Of a stretch of DNA of 64,000 nt, positions 40,545 through 49,690 are shown piece by piece. The notes beneath the pieces were generated by a model. That model searched no databases, had not been told where the DNA came from, and saw only the letters and a program-made list of their open reading frames with translations. Each line of letters opens with the position of its first letter. Position 1 is the stretch's first letter. Source of the DNA: Selenomonadaceae bacterium (GTDB lineage Bacteria > Bacillota > Negativicutes > Selenomonadales > Selenomonadaceae); NCBI GenBank assembly GCA_017535925.1, contig JAFXTD010000011.1, forward strand, positions 1 through 64,000, in the 5' to 3' direction. The position numbers were made by a program, and so were the translations under genes.

Positions 40545-41159
40545 TCAGCGTCCCAACGCGACAGCGAAGACAACTTTACCTTTGTCGGCGTGCACGGAAT
40601 AGGTTATCAATCCGCGGCTTGTCGTCCAATCGTAAGAGCCTTCGGTCGAAACTTCCTTAAGCATTCGCAAATCGCGCATGACCTCGCCTCTGTCTTCGGC
40701 GTCAAGTTCGGGATTGAGCGTCGCGATTAAAAGCCCGAAGACGTTGAGCGTTTGAAAGGATTCGTCTTGATTCGTCGGCTCCGTGAAAATTTTCAGCTCG
40801 GAAATTTTTTCGCCGTCAAGTATCCCGACAAGTTTAAGCTTGGGCGTGAATTCGTGAGTAAAATTTTCATCCTCAACAGTCAACGGCTCGTCAATCGTCA
40901 AGCCCAAATTCGGCGCAAGTCTTTTGGCAGAGGCGTTGAATTTTTCGCGGAACTCTTCGGGCGTCCAATTCAATTCAAAATCACGGCTCAAATTGCCGGC
41001 GGAAATGTTCGCGTAGACAAAAAAGGCGAGACACGCGGCGGCAACCACAAAGTTTGTCCTCTTGTCGAAGGTCGAATATTTGTACATGAACAACCAGCCG
41101 AGCGGCGGAATAAATATGCAAAGCGTTATCATCGCTGCAGTTTTTATGTAAGAGGTCAA
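40545..41159 (-). CDS. Small membrane protein of unknown function
   Basis: 204 residues. Two membrane helices lie at the N-terminus (MITLCIFIPPLGWLFMY and FVVAAACLAFFVYAN). An extracytoplasmic-looking domain follows with no family I can name. The start TTG overlaps the nagA stop (TTGA), so it is translated from the nagA transcript. It could be an envelope protein linked to amino-sugar use only by position. Confidence 0.6.
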   Translation of the reverse strand: MTSYIKTAAMITLCIFIPPLGWLFMYKYSTFDKRTNFVVAAACLAFFVYANISAGNLSRDFELNWTPEEFREKFNASAKRLAPNLGLTIDEPLTVEDENFTHEFTPKLKLVGILDGEKISELKIFTEPTNQDESFQTLNVFGLLIATLNPELDAEDRGEVMRDLRMLKEVSTEGSYDWTTSRGLITYSVHADKGKVVFAVALGR

Positions 41160-42283
41160 AGCGTCGACTCCTTCCCGTCGATAAAAATTTTTTTGATATT
41201 AAATTCGTCGTCAAAGAGCACAATGTCAGCCGCCTTGCCGACCTCAAGACTTCCGAGCTTGTCGAAAATTTTCAATTCGACGGCGGGATTTTTCGTGACG
41301 AGTTCGACGCACGAGGCAACGTCAAGTTTCGTGTTCGCGCAAAAATTTTTGAGGACTTCATTCATTTTGGCGACAGAGCCCGCGATTGTTCCGTCCTCCA
41401 AAGTTGCGACGTTGCCTTTGACGAAAACTTTTTGTCCGCCGAGTTCGCTCAAGCCTTCGCCGAGACCGCAAGCCCTGAAAGAATCCGTTATCAAAATAAT
41501 TTCACTGCGCGGCTTGACTTTGGCAACGAGCCTCTGTGCTACGGGGTGAACGTGAACGTTATCGGCAATGACTTCGACAATCGCATTTGAATCAAGAGCC
41601 GCACCGACGACGCCGGGCTTCCTGTGATGAAAAGCTGACTGCGCGTTGAAAAGATGAGTGATGTGATTTGCTCCGCGCTCAATCGCCGCCGTTGCAATTT
41701 CGTAAGTCGCCGCGCTGTGCCCGATTGACACGATGATATTTTCCTCACGGCAACGGTCAATAAAATCCAAGCCGCATTCTTCGGGCGCAACGGTTATAAT
41801 TTTAATCACGTCGACGAAATTTTTTATCAGCTCAAAATCGGCAGGGAGGATATTTTCTTCGGCTTGAGCACCTTTGAATTTTTTGCCGATAAAAGGTCCT
41901 TCGACGTGCGCGCCCAAAATTTTTGCACCGTGAGAAAAATTTTTCCCGTCACGAATTCTTTTCAACGCCCGATAAATTTTTTCAAGCGGCATAGTCATTG
42001 TCGTCGGCAAAAAACTCGTGACACCCGTCGAAGGCAAAAACTCCGCGAATTTTTTTAAGGCGTCAAGGTCGTCGTCCATTGTGTCGAAGCCGTTCGCTCC
42101 GTGAATGTGAATGTTGATAAAGCCGGGCGCAACGAAATTATTTTCCGCGTCGATAACTTCCGCTCCGTCGATTGCCTCTCCGATTGAAAAAATTTTCTCG
42201 TCGAAGTTCAAAGCCCCCGCGAAAATTTTAAAGTTGCCGCCGGCGTTGGGAAGAATCAATCGCCCGTTAATCAAAGACTTCAT
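41156..42283 (-). CDS. nagA: N-acetylglucosamine-6-phosphate deacetylase
   Basis: 375 residues. Metal and active-site motifs are PGFINIHIHGANGFDTMD, GAHVEGPFI, SIGHSAATY, THLFNAQSAFHHR and the catalytic Asp in LITDSFRACG. It removes the acetyl group from GlcNAc-6-P in wall recycling. It starts nine bases after the AICAR transformylase gene. nagB is not nearby. Confidence 0.93.
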   Translation of the reverse strand: MKSLINGRLILPNAGGNFKIFAGALNFDEKIFSIGEAIDGAEVIDAENNFVAPGFINIHIHGANGFDTMDDDLDALKKFAEFLPSTGVTSFLPTTMTMPLEKIYRALKRIRDGKNFSHGAKILGAHVEGPFIGKKFKGAQAEENILPADFELIKNFVDVIKIITVAPEECGLDFIDRCREENIIVSIGHSAATYEIATAAIERGANHITHLFNAQSAFHHRKPGVVGAALDSNAIVEVIADNVHVHPVAQRLVAKVKPRSEIILITDSFRACGLGEGLSELGGQKVFVKGNVATLEDGTIAGSVAKMNEVLKNFCANTKLDVASCVELVTKNPAVELKIFDKLGSLEVGKAADIVLFDDEFNIKKIFIDGKESTL

Positions 42284-42292
42284 GACGCCGCC

Positions 42293-43450
42293 TCAATGAT
42301 GGAAAAGCCGAATGTGCGTGAACGCCATGGCAATGTTGTATTTGTCGCAGGTCTCGATAACATTGTCGTCGCGAATGGAGCCGCCCGTTTGAGCAATGAA
42401 TTCGACGCCCGAAAGGTGAGCGCGTTCGATATTGTCTCCAAAGGGAAAGAAAGCATCCGATGCCAAAGACACTCCGCGAAGATTTTCAAGCCAAGAAATT
42501 TTTTCGTCGGCAGTCAACGGCGCGGGCTTGACGGTGAAAAGATTTTCCCAGCTGTCGTTGAAAGTTTCGCCGCCCAAGTAAACGTCGATTGCATTGTCGC
42601 GGTCGGGACGTTTGACACCTTTTTTGAAGGGCAAATCCAAAACTTTCGGGCATTGACGCAGGAACCAATAATCGGCTTTGTTTCCGGCAAGCCTCGTGCA
42701 GTGAACACGACTTTGTTGCCCCGCGCCGATACCGATTGCCTGCCCGCCTTTGGTGTAGCAAACCGAATTCGATTGCGTGTACTTGAGAGTTATCAGCGCG
42801 ATAAACAAATCGCGGCGAGCTTCGGGCGTGAAATTTTTATTCTGCGTCGGAACGTCTTCAAGGCAAGCGTCGGAAATTTTTATATCGTTGCGTTTTTGTT
42901 CGAAGGTCACGCCGAAAACTTGTTTGGTCTCAACGGCGGGCGGTTCGTAGTCGGGATTCATTTTGAGGACAAGATAATTTCCTCCGCGTTTTGATTTTAA
43001 AATTTCCAGAGCTTCGGGCGAATAGCTTGGTGCGATAACTCCATCGCTGACCTCGCGCTTGAGGTAATTGGCGGTCGGCGCGTCGCATTCGTCGGAAAGA
43101 ATCGCAAAATCACCGTAGGAACTCATGCGGTCGGCTCCGCGTGCCCGAACGTAAGCGGTCGCCTGCTCGGAAAGTTCAATGCCTTCCGCGAAATAAATTT
43201 TCTTCAACACGTCGTCAAGCGGCTCGGCAACGGCGGCACCTGCAGGGCTCACATGTTTGAAAGAGGCGGCAGCGGGAAGTCCGGTTGCCTCGCGCAGTTC
43301 GCTGACAAGTTGCCAACCGTTAAGCGCGTCAAGCAAATTGATATAGCCCGGTCGCCCGTTGAGAACTTCAAACGGCAAATCGCCCTCGACAAAAACTCTC
43401 GCGGGCTTCTGATTGGGATTGCACCCGTACTTCAAAAACAATTCGTTCAT
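42293..43450 (-). CDS. Stand-alone AICAR transformylase (PurH-like, no cyclohydrolase domain)
   Basis: 385 residues corresponding only to the formyltransferase half of PurH. The catalytic Lys-His pair lies in SFKHVSPAGAAV. The folate-site blocks ITLKYTQSNSVCYTKGGQAIGIGAGQQSRVHC (shown here by its ends) and SDAFFPFGDNIERA are conserved. It formylates AICAR to FAICAR. The IMP cyclohydrolase half must be supplied elsewhere. The start is ATG at 43450 after GAGGTGA. Confidence 0.88.
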   Translation of the reverse strand: MNELFLKYGCNPNQKPARVFVEGDLPFEVLNGRPGYINLLDALNGWQLVSELREATGLPAAASFKHVSPAGAAVAEPLDDVLKKIYFAEGIELSEQATAYVRARGADRMSSYGDFAILSDECDAPTANYLKREVSDGVIAPSYSPEALEILKSKRGGNYLVLKMNPDYEPPAVETKQVFGVTFEQKRNDIKISDACLEDVPTQNKNFTPEARRDLFIALITLKYTQSNSVCYTKGGQAIGIGAGQQSRVHCTRLAGNKADYWFLRQCPKVLDLPFKKGVKRPDRDNAIDVYLGGETFNDSWENLFTVKPAPLTADEKISWLENLRGVSLASDAFFPFGDNIERAHLSGVEFIAQTGGSIRDDNVIETCDKYNIAMAFTHIRLFHH

Positions 43451-43455
43451 GTAAA

Positions 43456-45060
43456 TCACCTCAGCTGATTAAAATCTTTTATAACTCTCTCGATAATTTT
43501 TTCCGTCGCGTCTTTGTGCGTGTCGAAAATTTTTTTTGCAATGTCTTGACGCTTCTCGAACAAGGGGTCATTGCCCGCAAGCAAATCCTCAAGATGACGT
43601 TCGACCTCTTTCCAAGTGTGAGCGACGTACATTGCCGCGAACATTTCCTCGTATTCGGGCAAGGGGCGCGCCTTTTGATATTCGCAATAGATAATCGGTC
43701 TGCCCGTGAGGAAAAACTCAATCAAAATCGACGAATAATCCGTGAGGAATATATCGACTTTGCGAATGCTTTCGAACATGCCCGCAAGAGTTGTTTGACG
43801 ATAAATATTTTTTTTCTTCAACAGCTCGTCATAGGCGTTGATTTTTTCGCGGGTCATAAAATTTTTTTTCATGAGCTCGTTGAAGAGGTCGGGGTGCGGG
43901 CGGAAAATCAATTCGACCTTGCCGGCGTATTTCTCGGCAAGCGCGACGAAATTATCTTTGTAATCCATGAAATGACTGCCGCCGATTTTGTCGTCGAAGT
44001 TCCAGCGCGGCGACCACAAAATTTTTTTCACGGCGGAAGATTCTTTTTCCAATTTGTAGTAAGGCTTCAGCGCGGGATAACCTAAAAATTCGACGTGCTG
44101 ATAATTCATGCTCACGTCTTGCGGAAAATTTTTTTCGAACTCGGCTTTGACGGTCTCGGCGGAGGCGAAGAAAAGATAAACGTTTCTCCAAAAGCTTGGG
44201 AACTCTTCAAACAACCTGTCCGAAAAAATTTTTGACAAAGTCGCGCCGTAAGATATGACGCAAACTTTCGCGAACTTTGCAATGTCATTCGTGCGGAAAC
44301 CGGGAAAATTGCGGCGGCTGTCGTAGGGATTGGGCAGGAAGACATAATCGGGCTTGAGCTTTTCAAGCGTCACCAAGCTGTAGCCGTAAATCGTGTCGTC
44401 GGGATATTTTTTTTGAAAATATTCCCAAGCCCTGTCCAAATATTTGTAATCGGCTCCCGCGTAGACGATAAGAAAAGTTTCAAAGTCCTCGCGCTCTTTC
44501 ATTGCCTCGTAGACGGGCAGAATTTTTTCGCCGGAAACAAAAGAATTCGCCATGAACGCGACGCGAATTTTCCTCTGCTCGTGCCGCAAAAAATTTTTCC
44601 GCCAAAGCCAACAGGTTGCAATTTCTTCGTCGGTGTAATTTGTTTCCGTGCATTGATTCAGGAAGACGGCTTGAACCTCGCGAATCATTTTCTTCGACCA
44701 CAAATGTTGATTGAAAGGAATCTTAAGCTCCGTCGGCTCAATCAACTGAATCATTCCCAAGACGGCAAGCTCGCGTTCGGCTCGGTTGATGTTTTGATTG
44801 TACCACTGCAATAATTTTTCGGTGTACTTTTCCGCAATGAAACGCAACGTCGGATTTTCAAGCCGAATCCTCAAGAGCTCGATGAATTCCGCGTACCAAG
44901 ATTGCTCCTCTGCTTTTTTCAAGTCCGCAACGGAAATTTTAAGCAACTTCGCCGCCAAAGATTTCTTTCGGAAAAAGATTACGGCTTCGGGATTCAGCTT
45001 CTTGTAAAAGTCAAGTTCGGCTTGCGCTTTGTCAGATTGCTTTTTGAAGTTGTCACTCAA
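43456..45060 (-). CDS. CDP-glycerol glycerophosphotransferase-family protein
   Basis: About 534 residues. The C-terminal half has the family signatures: LWSPRWNF, LIFRPHPDLF, and FLTDYSSILIEFF with a following IIYCEYQKARP. The N-terminal 150 residues are helical and unique. In Gram-positives these enzymes polymerise teichoic acids. In a lipopolysaccharide-bearing cell such a protein more likely adds a polyol phosphate to a surface glycan. The start is TTG at 45060 (or 45066) after GAGGTGA. Confidence 0.85.
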   Translation of the reverse strand: MSDNFKKQSDKAQAELDFYKKLNPEAVIFFRKKSLAAKLLKISVADLKKAEEQSWYAEFIELLRIRLENPTLRFIAEKYTEKLLQWYNQNINRAERELAVLGMIQLIEPTELKIPFNQHLWSKKMIREVQAVFLNQCTETNYTDEEIATCWLWRKNFLRHEQRKIRVAFMANSFVSGEKILPVYEAMKEREDFETFLIVYAGADYKYLDRAWEYFQKKYPDDTIYGYSLVTLEKLKPDYVFLPNPYDSRRNFPGFRTNDIAKFAKVCVISYGATLSKIFSDRLFEEFPSFWRNVYLFFASAETVKAEFEKNFPQDVSMNYQHVEFLGYPALKPYYKLEKESSAVKKILWSPRWNFDDKIGGSHFMDYKDNFVALAEKYAGKVELIFRPHPDLFNELMKKNFMTREKINAYDELLKKKNIYRQTTLAGMFESIRKVDIFLTDYSSILIEFFLTGRPIIYCEYQKARPLPEYEEMFAAMYVAHTWKEVERHLEDLLAGNDPLFEKRQDIAKKIFDTHKDATEKIIERVIKDFNQLR

Positions 45061-45152
45061 TGTCAATCACCTCGACGGAATTTTCTGCACGGCGTCTTTT
45101 ATCCCCTGCAATCTTCGTGATATAATGTCAAAAAAGTTTGGAGGCTGAATAC

Positions 45153-46136
45153 ATGACTAAAACCGATTGGAGAAATTTTTTTGAGACGAAAGTAAATCGC
45201 TGCAAAGTGTTGGTTATCGGCGACATAATGATGGACAGATATTATTACGGCGAGGTGAAGAAATTCGCAAGCGATGCGCCCGTTCCCGTTGCGAAAATCA
45301 TTAAGCGCAAGGCTTCACTCGGCGCGGCGGCAAATATCGCGAACAACTTGGCTCGGCTCGGTTGCAAAACGGCGGTCACTGGTTTTGTCGGCGACGACCA
45401 CAACTTCGAATTGCTTTCCGACCAACTTTATGAGAGCGGCATTGACCAAGACGGTTTGATTGCCACCGAATGGCCGACGACGACCAAAATCAGAATTATG
45501 AGCGGGCATGTTCAGATGTTCCGCATGGATTTTGAAGACCTCGCGCCGCGCACCGAAGAACAATTCGAGGCGTTGAAAAGTTTCGTCAAGCAGCGGCTCA
45601 ATGAAAGTCTTGACGCGGTTGTCCTTGCCGATTATGAGAAAGGCGTTTGCACGGAAAGATTTTGCGCGTCGGTGATTCGGGCGGCTCACAATCACGGAGT
45701 GCCGGTCGTCGTCATGCCTTACGGTCAAAGATGGATTAAATACGAGCAAGCCGATTACGTCACGCCGAACGTCGCCAAGATAAATAAAATCCTGCTCAGT
45801 CCCATATCGACGGAAGACGACGATGCTGCGGAACGAGCAGGACGTTATATCATGCGCAAATTCAAGATTAAAAATGTTTTGGCAACGCGTTCGGCTTCGG
45901 GCGTCACTCTTGTCACGGAAGACGATGTGTTCCATTTGCCGACACAAGCTCAAGAAGTTTTCGACAGCGCGGGTGTTGCCGATACGGTCGCTGCGGTTTT
46001 CGCAATGGCATTGGCGGGCGGCTTGAAACCTGTCGACGGCGCGTACATTGCAAACATTGCGGCGGGCATTGTCTTGAGGAAGTCGGGAACTTACGCAATC
46101 ACTCGCGAAGATGTTTTGAAAGAGCTTGCCGGTTAA
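45153..46136 (+). CDS. rfaE1: D-glycero-beta-D-manno-heptose-7-phosphate kinase-like protein (RfaE domain I)
   Basis: 327 residues of the PfkB fold: VLVIGDIMMDRYYYGEV, SLGAAANIANNLARLG, and the catalytic Asp in SAGVADTVAAVFA. The usual anion-hole G-A-G-D is here G-V-A-D. It matches RfaE/HldE domain I, which phosphorylates heptose-7-P for the LPS inner core. The cytidylyl/adenylyl domain is separate. The start is ATG at 45153 after GGAGG, with a TATAAT at 45121. gmhB, the next enzyme, lies 2.6 kb on. Confidence 0.85.
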   Translation: MTKTDWRNFFETKVNRCKVLVIGDIMMDRYYYGEVKKFASDAPVPVAKIIKRKASLGAAANIANNLARLGCKTAVTGFVGDDHNFELLSDQLYESGIDQDGLIATEWPTTTKIRIMSGHVQMFRMDFEDLAPRTEEQFEALKSFVKQRLNESLDAVVLADYEKGVCTERFCASVIRAAHNHGVPVVVMPYGQRWIKYEQADYVTPNVAKINKILLSPISTEDDDAAERAGRYIMRKFKIKNVLATRSASGVTLVTEDDVFHLPTQAQEVFDSAGVADTVAAVFAMALAGGLKPVDGAYIANIAAGIVLRKSGTYAITREDVLKELAG

Positions 46137-46172
46137 ATTAATTAGGAATTAGGAATGAGGAATTAGGAATTA
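46135..46172. repeat. AATTAGGAATTAGGAATGAGG tandem repeat
   Basis: Heptamer-like units follow the rfaE1 stop. The same unit occurs at 23672, 31334, 57240 and 58503. Confidence 0.7.
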
Positions 46173-46202
46173 AAATCCTGACAGCTAAATCGTGCGGCGT
46201 GA

Positions 46203-46236
46203 GGAGTCGTCATCCGTGACGGCTCCTTATTTTTTA
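46203..46236. terminator. Terminator between rfaE1 and the MFS gene
   Basis: GGAGTCGTCA/TGACGGCTCC with loop TCCG is followed by a T-rich run. The stem sequence resembles the CGGCCGTCA/TGACGGCCG hairpin inside MITE-2 and MITE-5, so it may be MITE-derived. Confidence 0.7.
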
Positions 46237-46238
46237 GA

Positions 46239-47582
46239 TTAAGTTGTTTTGACTTTAAACGAGGAATCGATTTCTTCCAAAGATTTTTTCTTGCTTTCAA
46301 TGCCGAGACTCAAAATAATCAGCGAAACGATTATGAAGACTGAGGCGAACATAAGGAAGATTGAATTCATTTGCGCGCCGCTCACGAGCAAGACACCGAC
46401 GAGCATTGGAGCAATCATGCCGCCGATTCTTCCGAAGCCTGCCGCCCAGCCCGAACCCAAAGCACGAATCGCCGTGGGATAAAGTTCGGGTGTGTAAGTG
46501 TAAATGACACCCCAAGCACCGAGATTGAAGAAAGACATTGCCGCGCCCCAAGCCAAAAGTTCATAACTTGTCGTCGCGTTCCCGAAGAAGTAAGCACATA
46601 CGCCCGACATCAAAAGGAAACTTGACAACGTATATCGACGCCCGATTATGTCGACAAGGAAGGCCGCCGCAATGTAGCCGGGCAACTGTGCCAACGTCAT
46701 TATCAAAACGTATTCGAAAGTTTTCACGACCTCGAAGCCCTGCGAAAAGACAATCGACGGCAACCACATGAAAATTCCGTAATAGCTGAAGACAATTCCG
46801 AACCACGCAATCCACAGCATCAACGTCCGAATTCGAAAAGCCTTTGTCCAAAGAGTGAAGACGTTCAGCTTGAAAATCGGTGTCGCCTCGTCGAGGAAAT
46901 CTTTATCGAACGGTTTGCTTGCGACGCCCAATTTTTTCTCCAGCGATAAAATTATTTGGCGAGCCTCTTCGACTTTGCCTTTTGAAATCAGATAGCGAAT
47001 TGATTCGGGCATGTGCAAGCGGATAAGGAAGACGTAGAGCGCGGGCAATGCGCCGATTATGAACGCCACATGCCAACCGAATTTCGGAATCAGCAAGTAG
47101 GAAATCAGAGCCGCCACGAGCCAACCGACGCCCCAAAAACTTTCCAGCAAAACTATAAATCGTCCGCGCAGCCGGCTTGGTGCATATTCACTCATTAAAG
47201 TTGCGGCAACGGGCAACTCTCCGCCCAAGCCGAAGCCGACCAAAAATCTGAACAGCAACAGCGATTCGTAATTCCAAGCAATCGCACACAAACCTGTTGA
47301 CACGCTGTAGAGAATGACCGTCGCCGCGAAAACATTTTTGCGCCCGAACTTATCGGCAATCGTTCCTGCAGAGACCGCGCCCAGTGCCATGCCGATTAAT
47401 CCGACGCTGCCAATCCAACCGACTTGCTCCGGCGATAAGCCCCACTCCCTCGCCAACACCGGCAACACGAACGAAATTAATCCGGTGTCCATTGAGTCGA
47501 AGAGCCAGCCCAGCCCCGTCACGACCAAAAGTTTATAGTGGAAAGAGCCGACCGGCAATTTTTCAAGCCGTTCAAGTATCAA
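46239..47582 (-). CDS. Major facilitator superfamily transporter (NiaP/aromatic-acid type)
   Basis: About 447 residues with twelve membrane helices. MFS motifs are AGTIADKFGRKNVF between helices 2 and 3, the RFLVGFGLGGELPVAATL helix, and PSRLRGRF. The opening LGWLFDSMDTGLISFVLP is typical of the metabolite:H+ symporters that include niacin and aromatic-acid carriers. The substrate cannot be assigned. The start chosen is TTG at 47582, with AAGGAG just upstream. Confidence 0.85.
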   Translation of the reverse strand: MILERLEKLPVGSFHYKLLVVTGLGWLFDSMDTGLISFVLPVLAREWGLSPEQVGWIGSVGLIGMALGAVSAGTIADKFGRKNVFAATVILYSVSTGLCAIAWNYESLLLFRFLVGFGLGGELPVAATLMSEYAPSRLRGRFIVLLESFWGVGWLVAALISYLLIPKFGWHVAFIIGALPALYVFLIRLHMPESIRYLISKGKVEEARQIILSLEKKLGVASKPFDKDFLDEATPIFKLNVFTLWTKAFRIRTLMLWIAWFGIVFSYYGIFMWLPSIVFSQGFEVVKTFEYVLIMTLAQLPGYIAAAFLVDIIGRRYTLSSFLLMSGVCAYFFGNATTSYELLAWGAAMSFFNLGAWGVIYTYTPELYPTAIRALGSGWAAGFGRIGGMIAPMLVGVLLVSGAQMNSIFLMFASVFIIVSLIILSLGIESKKKSLEEIDSSFKVKTT

Positions 47583-47677
47583 GTCAAACAACTCCTTAAA
47601 AATCAAAGCGGAAATTTTCAAACGAATTGTATTTTATTTTACGTACAGCGAAATTGCAAGCTTGCCGATAAATTTAG

Positions 47678-47706
47678 TTGCGAACTTGTGCGCTGTCTTG
47701 TAAAAT
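47678..47706 (+). promoter_or_regulatory. Promoter of the unknown gene at 47758
   Basis: TTGCGA (47678-47683) and TAAAAT (47701-47706) are 17 bases apart. Confidence 0.5.
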
Positions 47707-47757
47707 GTGATTGCAGTACAAGGAATTACTTTCGGATTTGCCAAGGAGGCGATTAAA

Positions 47758-48627
47758 ATGGATTTTGCGACAATCGGAACGCTCGGCTCGTATGTCAAAC
47801 GGCAGAACTTGACTTTCGCCGCAAAGCATAAGATACGAACGGGGCAAACCCTCACGAACGCGAACGGCAACTTACTCTCAATGACAACCTCGACGTTCGA
47901 CAAACTGCGCGAGGCGGCAAAGGCTTCGACCAACCAAGCCAAGCAACAAAAACTTGCGCGAATCAGACAAAAGCTCAAGGCGGGACAAAAGCTCACTGAC
48001 GAGGAACTCGGATTCTTGCGCGTCAACGACCCGAAGACTTACAAGAAGGCAAAGGCAGCGGACGACGCCCGCGAAGAACTCAAGTCCGAACTCAAAAAAG
48101 CCAAGTCCAAAGGCGAGGCGCGTGAGGCAATGACGCGGGCAATGATTAAAGCTTCTTCGACGGCAATGGCTGAACTTTCCGCGCTCGGTCAAGGAGGCGG
48201 TTCAGGAGTCGGAGGTCAGGTATCAGGTGCCAGTGGCGGAGGAAATTTAATCGGCGATGTCGGTGCGCCAAATGTTGCACAAGGCGGCGAGGTCTCTGCG
48301 GAAGGCAACACGAACATTTCCGGCACGGAGAATCAAAGTTTCGGCGAACTCAACCAATCGATTCAAGCTCAAGACGACAAAAATTCCGTGCAAAAAAATT
48401 CGGACGAAGAATTAAACACGCCCGAAGACATTATGGAAAAATATATCTGGACGATTCGCGCCCTCGAAGACGAATGGGCGAAGTTCGCCAATTCCGAAGA
48501 ATACAGAGACTTGCCCGAACAGCGCGTTGACGAAAAAAAATTTTACAGGCAAGTCGACGAACCTTCTCCGCGAATTTTGGCGGCGACGGCGGCTTATCGC
48601 AGGTCAATGAATTATTTAACCGCATAA
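47758..48627 (+). CDS. Hypothetical protein with coiled-coil and Gly-rich segments
   Basis: 289 residues with no recognised family. Residues 45-140 are Lys/Ala/Glu-rich and helical (LREAAKASTNQAKQQKLARI, AREELKSELKKAKSKGEARE). A Gly/Ser-rich stretch follows (GQGGGSGVGGQVSGASGGG), then an acidic C-terminal region with DEWAKFANSEEYRDLP. No signal peptide or membrane helix is visible. The start is ATG at 47758 after AAGGAGG. It has its own promoter and terminator, so it is probably a single-gene unit. The style suggests a structural or phage-derived protein. Confidence 0.55.
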   Translation: MDFATIGTLGSYVKRQNLTFAAKHKIRTGQTLTNANGNLLSMTTSTFDKLREAAKASTNQAKQQKLARIRQKLKAGQKLTDEELGFLRVNDPKTYKKAKAADDAREELKSELKKAKSKGEAREAMTRAMIKASSTAMAELSALGQGGGSGVGGQVSGASGGGNLIGDVGAPNVAQGGEVSAEGNTNISGTENQSFGELNQSIQAQDDKNSVQKNSDEELNTPEDIMEKYIWTIRALEDEWAKFANSEEYRDLPEQRVDEKKFYRQVDEPSPRILAATAAYRRSMNYLTA

Positions 48628-48653
48628 AAATTTTTTCGACGACAAAAAAATTT

Positions 48654-48688
48654 TCCCCTGCGTTTTTCTTCGCAAGGGATTTTTTTTC
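48654..48688 (+). terminator. Terminator after the hypothetical gene
   Basis: TCCCCTGCG/CGCAAGGGA is followed by eight T, just before the gmhB ribosome site. Confidence 0.75.
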
Positions 48689-48704
48689 TAAGGAGGTCAT
48701 GCGC

Positions 48705-49205
48705 ATGATTGAAGCGATTTTTTTTGACAGAGACGGCGTGCTCAATGAGGAGGTCGGCTATCTTTGGCAAGTCGAAAATTTTAAATGGGTTGACGGCGCG
48801 CGCGAGGCGATTAAATTTTGCAACGAACACGGAATTTTATCAATCGTCGTCACGAATCAGGGCGGCATTGCTCGCGGGCTGTACACTTCCGAAGACGTAA
48901 ACGCTCTTCATAACTTCATGCAAAAATCTTTGGCGGAGGTCGGCGCGCACATCGACGGTTTTTATTTTTGTCCGCATCATCCCGATTTCAGCGGCGAATG
49001 TCCTTGCCGAAAGCCCAAGCCCGGCATGATTCTGCAGGCGTGCAAAGATTTTAAAATCAATCCCTCGAATGCAATTCTTTTCGGCGACAGCAAACGCGAC
49101 ATTGAGGCGGCAGAGGCGGCGAATCTTCAAGCAGGAATTTTTTTCACGGAAGGAAATCTTTTGAACGCCGTTAAAAATTATTTTGAAGAGGCGGGCGAAT
49201 CATGA
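48705..49205 (+). CDS. gmhB: D,D-heptose 1,7-bisphosphate phosphatase
   Basis: 166 residues, HAD-IIIA family. The nucleophile motif is FFDRDGVLNEEVGYL, with VVTNQGGIARG, a zinc loop CPHHPDFSGECPCRKPKPGM, and FGDSKRDIEAA. It removes phosphate in ADP-heptose synthesis, the step after rfaE1. The ATG at 48705 is eight bases after AAGGAGG; an in-frame ATG at 48699 is too close. The stop overlaps the next start (ATGA). Confidence 0.9.
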   Translation: MIEAIFFDRDGVLNEEVGYLWQVENFKWVDGAREAIKFCNEHGILSIVVTNQGGIARGLYTSEDVNALHNFMQKSLAEVGAHIDGFYFCPHHPDFSGECPCRKPKPGMILQACKDFKINPSNAILFGDSKRDIEAAEAANLQAGIFFTEGNLLNAVKNYFEEAGES

Positions 49206-49639
49206 AAAAATTTTTCTTGAGCCTCGTAACGATTTTTATTTTGCTGACGGGAAATGCTTATGCCGCAGAAAATTTCGCGGTCGAGGTTTTGAATTTGGTC
49301 AACGCCGAACGCGCAAGAGTCGGAATCGCCCCTTTGACATTGGCGGAAGATTTGCAAGAGGCTTCGGCAATCAGAGCTCGTGAGGTCGTCGAATACTTTT
49401 CGCACACGCGACCCGACGGCTCGGATTGTTTCACGGTCATGAGAAATCGCGGAAGGACTTGCGGAGAAAATATCGCCGCCGGTCATGCCTCTGCAGTTGA
49501 AACCGTCGAACAGTGGATGAATTCCGAAGGGCACCGCGAAAATATTTTGAATCCCTCCTTCCGCGAACTCGGCGTCGGCTATGCTTACGAGGATTATTCG
49601 ACTTATCATCATTATTGGGTTCAGCTTTTCAGAGGCTGA
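49202..49639 (+). CDS. Exported CAP/SCP-domain protein
   Basis: 145 residues. A signal peptide (MKKFFLSLVTIFILLTGNAYA) precedes a CAP domain: LVNAERARVGIAPL, EYFSHTRPDG, CGENIAAGHAS, WMNSEGHRENIL and YWVQLF. The conserved His and Glu of the CAP cavity are present. It resembles SpoVK/YkwD-type proteins of unknown function. It overlaps gmhB by four bases, so it is co-expressed. Confidence 0.88.
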   Translation: MKKFFLSLVTIFILLTGNAYAAENFAVEVLNLVNAERARVGIAPLTLAEDLQEASAIRAREVVEYFSHTRPDGSDCFTVMRNRGRTCGENIAAGHASAVETVEQWMNSEGHRENILNPSFRELGVGYAYEDYSTYHHYWVQLFRG

Positions 49640-49649
49640 AAAAAAATTT

Positions 49650-49680
49650 CCCCCGCCAAAATCGGCAGGGGATTTTTTTT
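49650..49680. terminator. Bidirectional terminator
   Basis: CCCCGCC/GGCAGGGG is flanked by A and T runs between convergent CAP and thrC genes. Confidence 0.8.
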
Positions 49681-49690
49681 GACAAGAAGA

